Shown here in pieces: positions 19,215 to 27,384 of a DNA stretch of 42,790 nt. Position 1 is the stretch's first letter. The number at the start of each line of letters is the position of its first letter. Source of the stretch: Paracoccaceae bacterium (GTDB lineage Bacteria > Pseudomonadota > Alphaproteobacteria > Rhodobacterales > Rhodobacteraceae); the NCBI GenBank assembly GCA_030066855.1, contig JASJAU010000045.1:1-42790 (forward strand). Direction: 5' to 3'. The notes beneath the pieces were generated by a model, which saw nothing but the letters and a program-made list of their open reading frames with translations, ran no database searches and had not been told where the DNA came from. A program made the translations under genes and the position numbers.

Positions 19215-20072
19215 ATGAGACCTGTTCTGAAGGCCTGCGTCGCAGTTCTACCCTGTCTATTGATGGCTGAACCTGCGGCCGCGCAAAGCAGTCTTCTGCG
19301 AGACGCGCTGGAGAGAGCGACCGGCAAAGCCGTGCAAGAGGGAATAAACAAAGCCCTCAAGACGCCTGCTCCGAAGTCCAGCACACAAGCTAAGGCGAAC
19401 ACTCAAGTCTCGCCCAAGCGCAGGCAAGCAATGCAAGATCAACAGGCATTGAATGACTTGGGATTCGATGCCGGACCGGTTGATGGAATTCCCGGGCGCC
19501 GCACGGCAAACGCTGTTCGCGCCTTTCAGCGCGCCAATGGGTTTCCTGAGACCGGAACACTCACGAACGCCCAAAGAGATCGGCTATACAGACGCTCCGG
19601 CGGCATTCCGGCGGAGGTCTTAACAGTAATTCCCAGCATTATTGGGACCACGACCGACCGCCGCCGGAACGATGCGGGATCAAACCAGGGAACCGCCGCG
19701 CTGACAGGCGCAGGAGGACAATCTGACGTGCTGACCGCCCCTGAGGATAGGAGCGAAGCGCGGGAAGACCGCGTACGGGCGAGGCAGAATTCGATAATAA
19801 CCCGCGAGAATGCCACGACTTCGAACGGCATTGCGAACGACAAGGGCGACCGCGCCAGCCGACGCGCATTGCAAGCGGAGGAGCGGCGGAAGGCGATTGA
19901 CGCTTTCGAAGCGCGAGAAACCGCTCAAGGCGGAACTGCGACCGCGACGAAAGATCGAGCAACAACGTCATCGGGCTCCGCGGCCAAAGAAGCCGCAGCC
20001 GCCGCGGCCGAGACGCGGGGCGAGCTGCGGTGCAGACTGCGCGCCGGCGACGATGCTGCATGCAATCAATAG
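19215..20072 (+). CDS. Secreted protein with peptidoglycan-binding domain
   Basis: A 285-aa exported protein. A signal peptide covers residues 1-23 or so (ALPCLLMAEPAAAQS-like end). A PG_binding_1 domain spans about residues 72-128 (QQALNDLGFDAGPVDGIPG, AVRAFQRANGFPETG), which in other proteins holds cell-wall peptides. The remainder is low-complexity and charged, rich in Ala, Arg, Thr and Glu, and ends with a small two-cysteine tail (RCRLRAGDDAACNQ). No catalytic domain is seen, so an envelope structural or adaptor role is likely. ATG at 19215 follows GGGGGAG. Base composition is a little more AT-rich than its neighbours, which could mean a different history. Confidence 0.82.
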   Translation: MRPVLKACVAVLPCLLMAEPAAAQSSLLRDALERATGKAVQEGINKALKTPAPKSSTQAKANTQVSPKRRQAMQDQQALNDLGFDAGPVDGIPGRRTANAVRAFQRANGFPETGTLTNAQRDRLYRRSGGIPAEVLTVIPSIIGTTTDRRRNDAGSNQGTAALTGAGGQSDVLTAPEDRSEAREDRVRARQNSIITRENATTSNGIANDKGDRASRRALQAEERRKAIDAFEARETAQGGTATATKDRATTSSGSAAKEAAAAAAETRGELRCRLRAGDDAACNQ

Positions 20073-20122
20073 CTGCCTGCCCGACGCGCGGTAGTTCAGT
20101 TCAAGGAACGGGGCTGGCGCAT

Positions 20123-20416
20123 ATGATCTTACGCATTTTCCGGGTCAGCATCTACGAGGACCGGATTGAGGAGTTTCGCGACTTCTTCCTCAACACCGCC
20201 GTGCCGCTAATGAAGAGCACGGATGGGGTGGAAGTGATCCACTTCGGCCTGCCCCGCCCCGAAACGCCGGCCGAATTCGCGATCGTCATGCTCTGGCGGG
20301 ACCTCGAAGCGCTAAAAGCCTTCGTGGGCGAGGATTGGCGGGTGCCGCACATTCATCCCGATGAGGAAGCGATCGTGCGGGAGCGGCATCTCGACCACTA
20401 CGACCTCGCCGCCTGA
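20123..20416 (+). CDS. ABM-like dimeric alpha/beta-barrel protein
   Basis: A 97-aa cytosolic protein resembling the antibiotic biosynthesis monooxygenase (ABM) fold: an opening strand MILRIFRVSIYEDRIEEFRD, a helix, strand VEVIHFGLPRP, strand EFAIVMLWRDLEAL and a closing helix with a His-rich end (HIHPDEE, RHLDHYD). Such proteins range from quinol monooxygenases to haem-binding proteins and stress proteins, and this one cannot be placed. ATG at 20123 has no strong ribosome site. It converges on a small minus-strand gene. Confidence 0.7.
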   Translation: MILRIFRVSIYEDRIEEFRDFFLNTAVPLMKSTDGVEVIHFGLPRPETPAEFAIVMLWRDLEALKAFVGEDWRVPHIHPDEEAIVRERHLDHYDLAA

Positions 20417-20433
20417 ACCGCCTTGCGGCTCCC

Positions 20434-20556
20434 TTAAAGCCAGATGCGGCTGGTGTTCAGCCGCGTCATGCGACGGCGCAACTCGGCGCGGCGGGCTGTC
20501 CGCTGATCGTTGGAAAGCGTCTGGACGCGGGCGGCTTTGCGGCGGTTGAAGATCAT
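20434..20556 (-). CDS. 40-aa highly basic small protein
   Basis: A short open frame running ATG 20556 to TAA 20434, encoding 40 residues that start MIFNRRKAARVQTLSND and end RRRMTRLNTSRIWL. About a third of the residues are Arg or Lys and there are no acidic clusters, so binding to nucleic acid or ribosome is possible. The upstream sequence GGAAAGGACAGGAAG is a strong ribosome-binding site immediately before ATG, the main reason to call it a gene. It sits alone between a convergent ABM-like gene and a divergent regulator gene. I do not recognise a family. Confidence 0.6.
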   Translation of the reverse strand: MIFNRRKAARVQTLSNDQRTARRAELRRRMTRLNTSRIWL

Positions 20557-20645
20557 CTTCCTGTCCTTTCCTGACCCCCTCTTCCGGGGATTGACCTGAG
20601 TTCCGATGCTTATGAGACTGCCCGCGCAGTCGGAACTTCGATATC

Positions 20646-20704
20646 GGGCAGATGTCCCGGTACGGACAAAGAACAGCGCGAAATCATGGGGCGGATGTCC
20701 CGGT
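20646..20704 (+). repeat. Two 16-bp direct repeats upstream of the hydrolase-LuxR gene
   Basis: GGGCAGATGTCCCGGT (20646-20661) and GGGCGGATGTCCCGGT (20689-20704) differ at one base. Their starts are 43 bp apart, close to four turns of B-DNA. The second copy ends 12 bp before the ATG of the regulator at 20717. They look like paired operator sites for autoregulation. Confidence 0.6.
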
Positions 20705-20716
20705 CAGGGGAAAGCT

Positions 20717-21757
20717 ATGCGGCCGATCCGATTTGCAGAGACGCGCGACGGACGCGCTCTGGCCTGGACCCGCGCCGGATCGGGGCCTCCCCTGGTCAAG
20801 GCGGCGGCCTGGCTCACCCATCTCGAACATGACGACGCCAGCCCGCTGTGGTCCCACTATGTCGCGTTCTTTGAGGAGCGGTTCGACTACCTCAGATACG
20901 ACGAGCGCGGCTGCGGGATGTCCGACCGCGATCCGGGGCGGCTGGACGTGCCGGCCTGGACCGACGACCTTGAGCGCGTGGTCGCGGCGGCCGAGATGCC
21001 CGAGCCGTTCATCCTGATCGGCATGAGCCAGGGGACAGGCGCGGCGGTGGCCTTCGCCGCCAAGCATCCAGAGCGGGTCTCGCACCTGGTGATCCTGGGC
21101 GGCTACGCGCGGGGCGCCCATCACAGGGGGATGCCCGAGGCGGCGGCCATGTACGACGCCATGGTCGAGGTGTTCCGCCTCGGCTTCGACGATCCGAACA
21201 CCGCGTTCCGCGAGGTCTTCACGCGCCGGTTCCTGCCTGATGGCGACCCGGAAAAGATGGGCTGGTTCAACGATCTCTGCCGCCGCAGTACGACGCCCGA
21301 GGTCGGCGCGGCGCTTTTGACCGCTCGGGCAGACATGGACGTGACCGATCAACTGGCTCAGGTCCGCGCGCCCACGCTGATCCTGCATGCCGATGGCGAC
21401 GGTGTTGCGCCGCTGGCCGAGGGCCGCTTTCTGGCCCAGCGGATTCCAGGGGCGGAATTCATCGTGCTCGACTCGAAGAACCATATTCTGCAACCGGACG
21501 AGCCGGCCTGGGCGGACTTCCGCGCCGCACTTCTCGATTTCACCGGCGCCTCCGCCGGCGTTGAGATCGACGGGTTGTCGCCGCGCGAGCGCGAGATTCT
21601 CGATCTGATCTGCGCGGCGAAAAGCAACAAGGCGATCGCGCTTGAACTGGAAATGAGCGAGAAGACGGTGCGGAATCACGCAACTCGGATTTTCGCCAAG
21701 ATCGGCGTAGCCTCTCGTCAGGAAGCCATCCTGAAGATCGCTGGAGGAGCGCGTTGA
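20717..21757 (+). CDS. Alpha/beta hydrolase fused to a LuxR-type DNA-binding domain
   Basis: A 346-aa cytosolic one-component regulator. Residues 1-280 are an alpha/beta-hydrolase domain with an apparently intact triad: Ser104 in GMSQG, an Asp in HADGD (226 or 228) and His256 in SKNHIL. Residues 287-342 are a LuxR/GerE helix-turn-helix (LSPREREILDLICAAKSNKAIA, then SEKTVRNHATRIFAKIGV). The hydrolase part may sense, or hydrolyse, its signal. ATG at 20717 follows GGGGAAAG. The stop overlaps the start of a cupin gene, so they are coupled, and direct repeats precede it. Signal and target genes are unknown. Confidence 0.9.
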   Translation: MRPIRFAETRDGRALAWTRAGSGPPLVKAAAWLTHLEHDDASPLWSHYVAFFEERFDYLRYDERGCGMSDRDPGRLDVPAWTDDLERVVAAAEMPEPFILIGMSQGTGAAVAFAAKHPERVSHLVILGGYARGAHHRGMPEAAAMYDAMVEVFRLGFDDPNTAFREVFTRRFLPDGDPEKMGWFNDLCRRSTTPEVGAALLTARADMDVTDQLAQVRAPTLILHADGDGVAPLAEGRFLAQRIPGAEFIVLDSKNHILQPDEPAWADFRAALLDFTGASAGVEIDGLSPREREILDLICAAKSNKAIALELEMSEKTVRNHATRIFAKIGVASRQEAILKIAGGAR

Positions 21758-22173
21758 CCGCCGACGATATCATCGAATTGCTATCTCTGGAGCCGCATCC
21801 CGAGGGCGGTTGGTACACTGAGACCTGGCGCTCAGTCTGCCAACCGCGACCCTCCGGGACGGCCATCTACTTTCTGCTCCAAGCCGGGGAAATGAGCCGT
21901 TGGCACCGGGTGGATGCAGCGGAAACCTGGCACTTCTACATGGGCGCGCCCCTGACGCTTTGCGTTTCTGAGACCGAGGACGGCCCCTATGAACCCTGGA
22001 TTCTGGGTCCCGACTTGGTCTCCGGCCAGCGCCCGCAGATCGTGGTTCCGCCCGATTGGTGGCAATGCGCGGAATCGATGGGCGCCTATACACTCGTCGG
22101 TTGCACGGTCAGCCCAGGCTTTCAGTTCGAAGGTTTCGAGCTCGCGCCGCGGGATTTCCACATTCCTGGCTGA
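21754..22173 (+). CDS. Cupin protein, DUF985 family
   Basis: A 139-aa single-domain beta-barrel protein of the DUF985 cupin family. It opens with EPHPEGGWYTETW and has the cupin metal-site pattern in SRWHRVDAAETWHFYMG (His and Glu residues) and PPDWWQCAE in the second motif. Function within the family is not established; sugar isomerase-like or dioxygenase-like activity is possible. The start is TTG at 21754, inside the last codon of the LuxR-fusion gene and preceded by GGAGGAG, so the two proteins are made together. Its substrate may relate to the signal of that regulator. Confidence 0.88.
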   Translation: MTADDIIELLSLEPHPEGGWYTETWRSVCQPRPSGTAIYFLLQAGEMSRWHRVDAAETWHFYMGAPLTLCVSETEDGPYEPWILGPDLVSGQRPQIVVPPDWWQCAESMGAYTLVGCTVSPGFQFEGFELAPRDFHIPG

Positions 22174-22541
22174 TGCGACAGGAGACAAAGGAAAAGCTCG
22201 ACCGGATTCTTCGTCAAAAAAGAAGACGTCAGTGGCTCTTCTTCGCCGCCATAACACTGCCCTTTCTGGGGCTCTTGATCGTTTTCGTCGAGCCGCGAAC
22301 GCGCGTTGACGCGTATCTTGCCGAGGTCATCGGACTGAGCCCCCGGCCAAGCGATGACGCCGGTCAGTTGCGGTTGCAGGTCAGATTAAGGGATGGCGGA
22401 ATCCGTCCGCTTGCCGCCCCGCCGGGATCGGCGCAGTTTTCGCCAGGCGACGCGCTTTGCCTTCTTGAGTTCGAGGGCTGGATCACCGGTCGCCAGTCAT
22501 TCGGATTGATGCCTGCGGCCCTCTGCGCGGCGCTTGACTAA
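22173..22541 (+). CDS. Membrane-anchored small protein, function unknown
   Basis: A 122-aa protein with a basic N-terminus ([19 protein letters not shown]), one membrane span about residues 21-40 and a periplasmic domain of about 80 residues that ends in [24 protein letters not shown] at 22173 shares its A with the cupin stop (TGATG), so it is the third gene of the regulator operon. It ends 4 bp inside the convergent anmK. I recognise no family. Confidence 0.72.
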   Translation: MRQETKEKLDRILRQKRRRQWLFFAAITLPFLGLLIVFVEPRTRVDAYLAEVIGLSPRPSDDAGQLRLQVRLRDGGIRPLAAPPGSAQFSPGDALCLLEFEGWITGRQSFGLMPAALCAALD

Positions 22542-23659
22542 ACCTGGATCTGCTGCGGCACCCGTCCCGGGCGGCTGACCTGCCCGCCGCCCACCGGCGC
22601 CGCGACCCCCGTGGTGCCCGGCGCCGAGGTCGGCAGGCCGCGCAGGACCCGGACGGCGAGAAATGCAAAGGCCTGCGCTTCGATCATGTCGCCATCGAAT
22701 CCCGCCTCCTCGACTGGCCCGACCGGACAGGGAACGAGCGCGCTGATCATCTCCATCAGCCCCGGGTTTTTGCGCCCGCCCCCGGTCACGAGCAGACGGG
22801 CGGGCGGTTCCGGGCAATGGTCGAGCGCCTTGGCCGCGGCGCCTGCGCTGGCGGCGGCGAGCGTCGCCACGGCATCGGCGTCCGACAGGTCGGCGACGGC
22901 GGCGCCCCAGCCGGCGAAATCGTCCCGGTCGAGCGACTTGGGCGGAACGCGAGCGAAATAAGGCTCCCGCTCCAGAAGCGCCTCCAGAATGTCGCCGTCC
23001 ACCACGCCCCGCGATGTCAGGGCGCCATCCGCATCCATGCGCTGGCCCAGCCGCTCCGCGACCAGATCGTCGATCCTGGCGTTCGCCGGCCCGGTGTCAA
23101 ACGCCAAAAGCGCGCCCTTGAGTTCCGGCGCTGTCTTCTTGGGGTCGATCCAGGTCAGATTGCCGACTCCGCCCAAGTTGAGGATCGCGAGCGGCGCCCG
23201 CGCCTCCATGCGACGCGCCAAGGCGAAATGATAGAAGGACGCAAGCGGCGCGCCCTGCCCGCCCAACATCACGTCGGAGGAGCGGAAATCCCAAACGACC
23301 GACCGCTCCAACGCTTCTGCCAGGACCTGGCCGTTCCCAGCCTGCGTCGTCAGCCCCGCATCGGGCTTGTGAAATGTGGTCTGGCCGTGAAAGCCGACAA
23401 TCTCCGCCTCCGGGAAACCGCCCAGGAGCGCGGCATGCGCGATTTCGACAACCTCGGCCGCCGCCTCGACCTGTTCTCCGGCGACCTTGCCGAGCGCGGC
23501 GCGAAGGACCTCGCGCTCGGCCTCGGAATAGGGCCGGTAGCCGGTCTCGCCGAACTCGAGAATCCGCCGCCCATCCGTCAGTATCAAAGCCGCGTCGACC
23601 CCGTCGAGAGAGGTACCGGACATTGCGCCCAGCGCCCAGATCGCGCGGTCCCCGCTCAT
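22538..23659 (-). CDS. anmK: Anhydro-N-acetylmuramic acid kinase
   Basis: A 373-aa cytosolic kinase that opens and phosphorylates 1,6-anhydro-MurNAc to MurNAc-6-phosphate during cell-wall recycling. The family opening [15 protein letters not shown] (residues 11-25) is clear, followed by [36 protein letters not shown] and [14 protein letters not shown], all AnmK/hexokinase-fold signatures. The length is typical. The last ~30 residues ([15 protein letters not shown], then PQQIQV) match the usual C-terminal consensus. It is divergent from tyrS with an 80-bp shared upstream region and convergent with the preceding membrane protein. Peptidoglycan-amidase partners are not in the window. Confidence 0.95.
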   Translation of the reverse strand: MSGDRAIWALGAMSGTSLDGVDAALILTDGRRILEFGETGYRPYSEAEREVLRAALGKVAGEQVEAAAEVVEIAHAALLGGFPEAEIVGFHGQTTFHKPDAGLTTQAGNGQVLAEALERSVVWDFRSSDVMLGGQGAPLASFYHFALARRMEARAPLAILNLGGVGNLTWIDPKKTAPELKGALLAFDTGPANARIDDLVAERLGQRMDADGALTSRGVVDGDILEALLEREPYFARVPPKSLDRDDFAGWGAAVADLSDADAVATLAAASAGAAAKALDHCPEPPARLLVTGGGRKNPGLMEMISALVPCPVGPVEEAGFDGDMIEAQAFAFLAVRVLRGLPTSAPGTTGVAAPVGGGQVSRPGRVPQQIQV

Positions 23660-23739
23660 CCCTTTTCCTCCGCGTTCGGCATGTCTATAAGGGCGCGCCC
23701 GGGGGCATCGCCGACCGGCGCCAGCATAGACGGAACGCC

Positions 23740-24993
23740 ATGACCTACCACCCGAAATCGGACTTTCTGCACACGATCATCGAACGCGGTTTCCTCGCCG
23801 ACTGCACCAACGTGCAGGAGCTCGACGAGGCCATGCTCAACGGGCCGGTCACGGGGTATATCGGCTTCGATCTGACGGCGACGAGCCTGCACATCGGGAA
23901 CCTCGTGCAGATCATGCTCTTAAGGTGGATGCAAAAGACCGGGCACCGTCCAATCACGCTTATGGGGGGCGGGACAACCAAGGTCGGCGACCCTTCCGGC
24001 AAGGACGAAATGCGGAAGATGATCTCGGTCGGTCAGATCAACGCCAATGCCGACGGCATTCGGCAGGTGTTCTCGAGGTACATCTCCTATGGCAACGGGC
24101 CGACGGATTCGCCGCTGGTGAACAATGCCGAATGGCTGGATGAGCTGAAATACATCGAGTTTCTGCGCGATATCGGCAAGCACTTCACGATCAACCGGCT
24201 TCTTGCTTTCGAGAGCGTGAAGTCGCGGCTCGACCGCGAGCAAGCGCTATCCTTCATCGAATTCAACTACATGCTTTTGCAGGCTTATGACTTCCTGGAG
24301 CTTCACCGCCGTTACGGCTGCGTGTTGCAGATGGGCGGCTCTGACCAATGGGGTAATATCGTCTCCGGCGCGGACCTGATCCGGCGGGTCGAGGGCGCGG
24401 ATGCCTTCGGACTGACGACACCGCTGGTGACGCGGGCCGATGGAAAAAAGATGGGCAAATCGGCGGAAGGCGCGGTCTGGCTCAACGAGGACATGATGTC
24501 GGCCTACGAATTCTGGCAGTGGTGGCGCAACGTGCCGGATGCGGATGTGGGCAAGTTTCTCAAATTGTTTACGGAGCTTGCGGTCGACGAATGCGACCGT
24601 CTGGGCGCCCTCGGGGGCTCGGAAATCAATGAGGCGAAGATCATCCTTGCAAACGAGGTGACTGCTCTCTGCCGAGGCGCCGAGGCGGCGGAGGCGGCCG
24701 CCGCGACATCGCGCGAGGTCTTCGAGAAAGGCGGCGTGGGTGAGGATCTGCCGACGCTGGAGATCTCCTCCGATGATCTGGGCGACGGCATCTCAATCGT
24801 CCAGCTGATCGTCCGCTCTGGCCTTGCCGACAGCGGCAAGGCCGCGAAGCGTTTGATCGCCGAAGGCGGCGCGAGGATCGACGACGCGCTGCTCGACGAT
24901 CCCGGCCTGATGCTGGATGCTGGCGCCCTTTCCTCTCCGGTCAAGCTATCGGCGGGCAAGAAGCGGCACGCGCTGGTGCGTCTGGCAGGCTGA
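23740..24993 (+). CDS. tyrS: Tyrosyl-tRNA synthetase
   Basis: A 417-aa class I aminoacyl-tRNA synthetase that charges tRNA-Tyr. It has the HIGH-type motif HIGN (residues 51-54), the tyrosine pocket in [14 protein letters not shown], the KMSKS-type loop KKMGKS near residues 236-242 and a C-terminal S4-like RNA-binding domain (about 350-410, [18 protein letters not shown]). ATG at 23740 fits the family N-terminus ([15 protein letters not shown]). The open frame continues upstream over the anmK start, but that part has no family likeness. Confidence 0.97.
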   Translation: MTYHPKSDFLHTIIERGFLADCTNVQELDEAMLNGPVTGYIGFDLTATSLHIGNLVQIMLLRWMQKTGHRPITLMGGGTTKVGDPSGKDEMRKMISVGQINANADGIRQVFSRYISYGNGPTDSPLVNNAEWLDELKYIEFLRDIGKHFTINRLLAFESVKSRLDREQALSFIEFNYMLLQAYDFLELHRRYGCVLQMGGSDQWGNIVSGADLIRRVEGADAFGLTTPLVTRADGKKMGKSAEGAVWLNEDMMSAYEFWQWWRNVPDADVGKFLKLFTELAVDECDRLGALGGSEINEAKIILANEVTALCRGAEAAEAAAATSREVFEKGGVGEDLPTLEISSDDLGDGISIVQLIVRSGLADSGKAAKRLIAEGGARIDDALLDDPGLMLDAGALSSPVKLSAGKKRHALVRLAG

Positions 24994-25024
24994 TCTTCCT
25001 AAAGGAAACATACTCCGGTGGTAT

Positions 25025-25047
25025 GCGAGGGTGCCGCGCCCCCTCGC
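25025..25047. terminator. Possible hairpin between convergent tyrS and DUF3179 gene
   Basis: GCGAGGG and CCCTCGC form a perfect 7-bp stem around nine bases in the 84-bp gap between two convergent genes. There is no T tract on either side, so termination is only a suggestion from position. Confidence 0.35.
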
Positions 25048-25077
25048 CAGGATCGCCGCCCGCAGAGCGGTGAAAAG

Positions 25078-26058
25078 CTAGCTTCCCGCCAGCATCCACT
25101 CGCCGTCCGGCCAGAAGGCGTGGAAGGCGAAGGCGAAAAGAATGTCATGCGGCAGATCGTTGCCCTGAGCGTCGCGAACGCGGATCGTGCCGACATCCCG
25201 GCCCTGGTCGATCCGCGCGGAATCGAGCGCCGAGGCCTGACCGGCATTCCATGAGATGGTGACGCCGGCTTCGGTCACGTCGCCCTCGACGCGCAGTCGC
25301 TCGACCGGCCATGCGCGGTCGCCCACGCGCACGACGCGGGCCAAGGGCAGGATGCCATGGGGCGGCATCTCGCCGTTGTAGAGAAACGGGCGGGTCGAAC
25401 TGTCGTAGCTCACATAAGGATTCCGGCCATAGGCGCGGCGCCACTTCGGCTCGTCCATCACCAGCCCCTCAGGATTTCGGGCCTTGAACTCGGCCCAGCT
25501 CTCCATCCAGGACGGCAGCTGCGTCAGCTCGGTTCCGGTGTAGCGTCCGACGATGCCGGTGCCGATGGCCTGCTGCCACCAGCTTTGGGTCTCGCGGTCG
25601 TACATGACCATGTCGGAGTTGCGGAGTTTGCCCGAGACGCCGAAGCTCAGGACGTCGCCGCCTACGCGCCGGTCGAAAGTCATGCCAGAGTTGCACAAGG
25701 GGCAGAAGGTGACAGCAACCGGAACGCCGCCCACTTCGTCATTAACGATTTCATGCCAGGTGAGGTAGCGGATCGGGTAGGCCCGGGGCGTCTCGCCATC
25801 TATCTCGACAGTGATCACCGGCTCGCGGTCGCCAATCCGGTTCTCTTTGCCCGCATCGACGAAGGTTGGATCGTCAAGAGCCGGGATGCCATCCTTCGGC
25901 GGTCCGCCGGATAGGATCTCTGTCCAGCTTTCGACGCTAGTCTGCTCGAAATCCGTGTCGGGCCATTCGTAGCGCCAGAACTCCGGACTGGCCTGAACCG
26001 CCGTGATCCCCAGACCCAAAACCAGCGTGATGGCGGAAAAAAACAGTCGCGGTCGCAT
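25078..26058 (-). CDS. DUF3179 domain protein, exported
   Basis: A 326-aa protein with a signal peptide (residues 1-23, LGLGITAVQA end) and a DUF3179 domain over most of the rest. Landmarks are ARAYPIRYL-like YPIRYLTWHEIVND, the paired cysteines TFCPLCNSGMTFDR (Cys119 and Cys122) and MYDRETQSWWQQ. The family is periplasmic or extracellular and uncharacterised; the CPLC pair suggests a disulfide or metal site. ATG at 26058 has an excellent ribosome site (AGGAGGAGG). It follows two cyclophilin genes on the same strand after a 118-bp gap with a GC hairpin, so it is probably transcribed separately. Confidence 0.85.
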   Translation of the reverse strand: MRPRLFFSAITLVLGLGITAVQASPEFWRYEWPDTDFEQTSVESWTEILSGGPPKDGIPALDDPTFVDAGKENRIGDREPVITVEIDGETPRAYPIRYLTWHEIVNDEVGGVPVAVTFCPLCNSGMTFDRRVGGDVLSFGVSGKLRNSDMVMYDRETQSWWQQAIGTGIVGRYTGTELTQLPSWMESWAEFKARNPEGLVMDEPKWRRAYGRNPYVSYDSSTRPFLYNGEMPPHGILPLARVVRVGDRAWPVERLRVEGDVTEAGVTISWNAGQASALDSARIDQGRDVGTIRVRDAQGNDLPHDILFAFAFHAFWPDGEWMLAGS

Positions 26059-26147
26059 CTCGGACCTCCTCCTTGTGCGGCTTTCGCATAGGTGGCAGGA
26101 AGCGGCGGTCCGGGATAGCCCCCCTCACGGCAGAGTGAAGGGATGTG

Positions 26148-26169
26148 GGGCCGGGCAGGTCCCCGGCCC
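26148..26169 (-). terminator. GC-rich hairpin after the cyclophilin pair
   Basis: GGGCCGGG pairs with CCCGGCCC across a 6-nt loop, 8 bp below the stop of the exported cyclophilin gene. No T tract follows, so it may be a weak terminator or an mRNA 3'-end stabiliser. Confidence 0.45.
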
Positions 26170-26176
26170 GGCAGGT

Positions 26177-26737
26177 CTAACGAACGACCGTTACGGTCTG
26201 CATGACATCCGGCTGGCCAAGAACGGCGCCGTTCGGCCCCTCTCCGCGCTTGATCGCATCCACTATGTCCATGCCTTCGATCACGCGGCCAACGACCGTG
26301 TACTGGCCGTTCAGGAAGTAGCCTTCGTCGAACATGATGAAGAACTGGCTGTTGCCCGAGTTGGGGTCTTGCGACCGGGCCATGCCGACGATGCCGCGAT
26401 CGTAGGGCACATCCGAAAACTCAGCGGGCAGATCCGGCCGTTCAGACGCGCCCCGGCCCGCCATGCGCATGTCGCCGCCCATCTTGCCGAACTGGACGTC
26501 GCCCGTCTGGGCCATGAAGCCTTCGATGACGCGGTGGAAGACCACGTTGTCATAAGCGCCCTCCTCGGCCAGCGTCGTGATCTGGGCGACATGCTGCGGC
26601 GCCACGTCCTCGAGCATGTCGATGACGACCGTGCCGTTGGCTTCGCCCGCGATTTCGATGACGAGGTTCGGGCCGGGGCCGTCTTCGGCCAGAGCAGGAC
26701 CTGCAACGAGCGCGAGCGCGAGCGCCAGCCTACGCAT
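26177..26737 (-). CDS. Exported cyclophilin-type peptidyl-prolyl isomerase
   Basis: A 186-aa periplasmic foldase. Residues 1-17 are a signal peptide (LALALALVAGPALA). The cyclophilin core includes [19 protein letters not shown] with the catalytic Arg, GNSQFFIM and [17 protein letters not shown]. It accelerates cis-trans isomerisation at proline bonds in exported proteins. Its ATG lies 8 bp inside the end of the cytosolic cyclophilin gene, so the two are coupled and probably arose by tandem duplication, one copy keeping a signal peptide. Confidence 0.93.
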   Translation of the reverse strand: MRRLALALALVAGPALAEDGPGPNLVIEIAGEANGTVVIDMLEDVAPQHVAQITTLAEEGAYDNVVFHRVIEGFMAQTGDVQFGKMGGDMRMAGRGASERPDLPAEFSDVPYDRGIVGMARSQDPNSGNSQFFIMFDEGYFLNGQYTVVGRVIEGMDIVDAIKRGEGPNGAVLGQPDVMQTVTVVR

Positions 26738-27236
26738 CGGCGGCCACCTTCATGCTTAGCATCCGGTCGGGGTTCATCGGCGGCTCGCCGCGCTGAATCG
26801 CGTCCACATGCTCCATGCCAGACACCACGCGGCCGTAGACTGTGTACTGGCCATTCAGGAAGTGGTTGTCCTTGAAGTTGATGAAGAACTGGCTGTTGGC
26901 GGAATCCGGATTCTGGCTCCGCGCGGCGCCCAAAGTGCCCCGGTCATGGGGGATCTTGCTGAACTCAGCAGGAACGTTCGGGTGACTTGAGCCGCCGGTG
27001 CCCGCGCGGCGGAGGTCAAAGCCGTCCTCGAAATCGCCGTGCTCGACATCTCCTGTCTGAGCCATGAAGCCGTCGATCACGCGGTGGAAAACCACGTTGT
27101 CATACTCGCCCGCGCGGGCCAGCGTCTTCATGCGCTCGCAATGCTGGGGCGCGATGTCGGGCAGAAGCTCGATTGCGACGGTGCCGTCCTTCAGCTCGAT
27201 CAGAATGGTGTTCTCAGGGTCGTTATACTCGGCCAT
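26730..27236 (-). CDS. Cytosolic cyclophilin-type peptidyl-prolyl isomerase
   Basis: A 168-aa protein without a signal peptide. The core motifs are [28 protein letters not shown] and [20 protein letters not shown], essentially the full bacterial cyclophilin signature. It is the cytosolic partner of the exported copy that it overlaps. I chose ATG at 27236, preceded by AAAGGACAAGGTC; the frame stays open further upstream over the divergent pgk, which is not family-like. It shares a 148-bp upstream region with pgk. Confidence 0.94.
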   Translation of the reverse strand: MAEYNDPENTILIELKDGTVAIELLPDIAPQHCERMKTLARAGEYDNVVFHRVIDGFMAQTGDVEHGDFEDGFDLRRAGTGGSSHPNVPAEFSKIPHDRGTLGAARSQNPDSANSQFFINFKDNHFLNGQYTVYGRVVSGMEHVDAIQRGEPPMNPDRMLSMKVAADA

Positions 27237-27328
27237 GACCTTGTCCTTTATTGGCGTTGCGGCGGACCCTAGCGCGCCGGGGGCGGAAGGAAAACGCGAT
27301 TCCCCGACCGCCCGCGACGATACGCATA

Positions 27329-27356
27329 TTGACGCCGTGCGGCAGGCCGGTAGGGA
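27329..27356 (+). promoter_or_regulatory. Possible pgk promoter
   Basis: TTGACG at 27329-27334, a 16-nt spacer and TAGGGA at 27351-27356 make a sigma70-like site ending 28 bp before the pgk start codon. The -35 matches well; the -10 is only partial. Confidence 0.4.
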
Positions 27357-27384
27357 GAAGCGAGCACACGCCATGGAGGGACCG

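Noticed and set aside
23374-23739. Extending tyrS upstream to 23374
   Set aside because: The added stretch lies antisense to anmK, is arginine-rich and has no counterpart in tyrosyl-tRNA synthetases.
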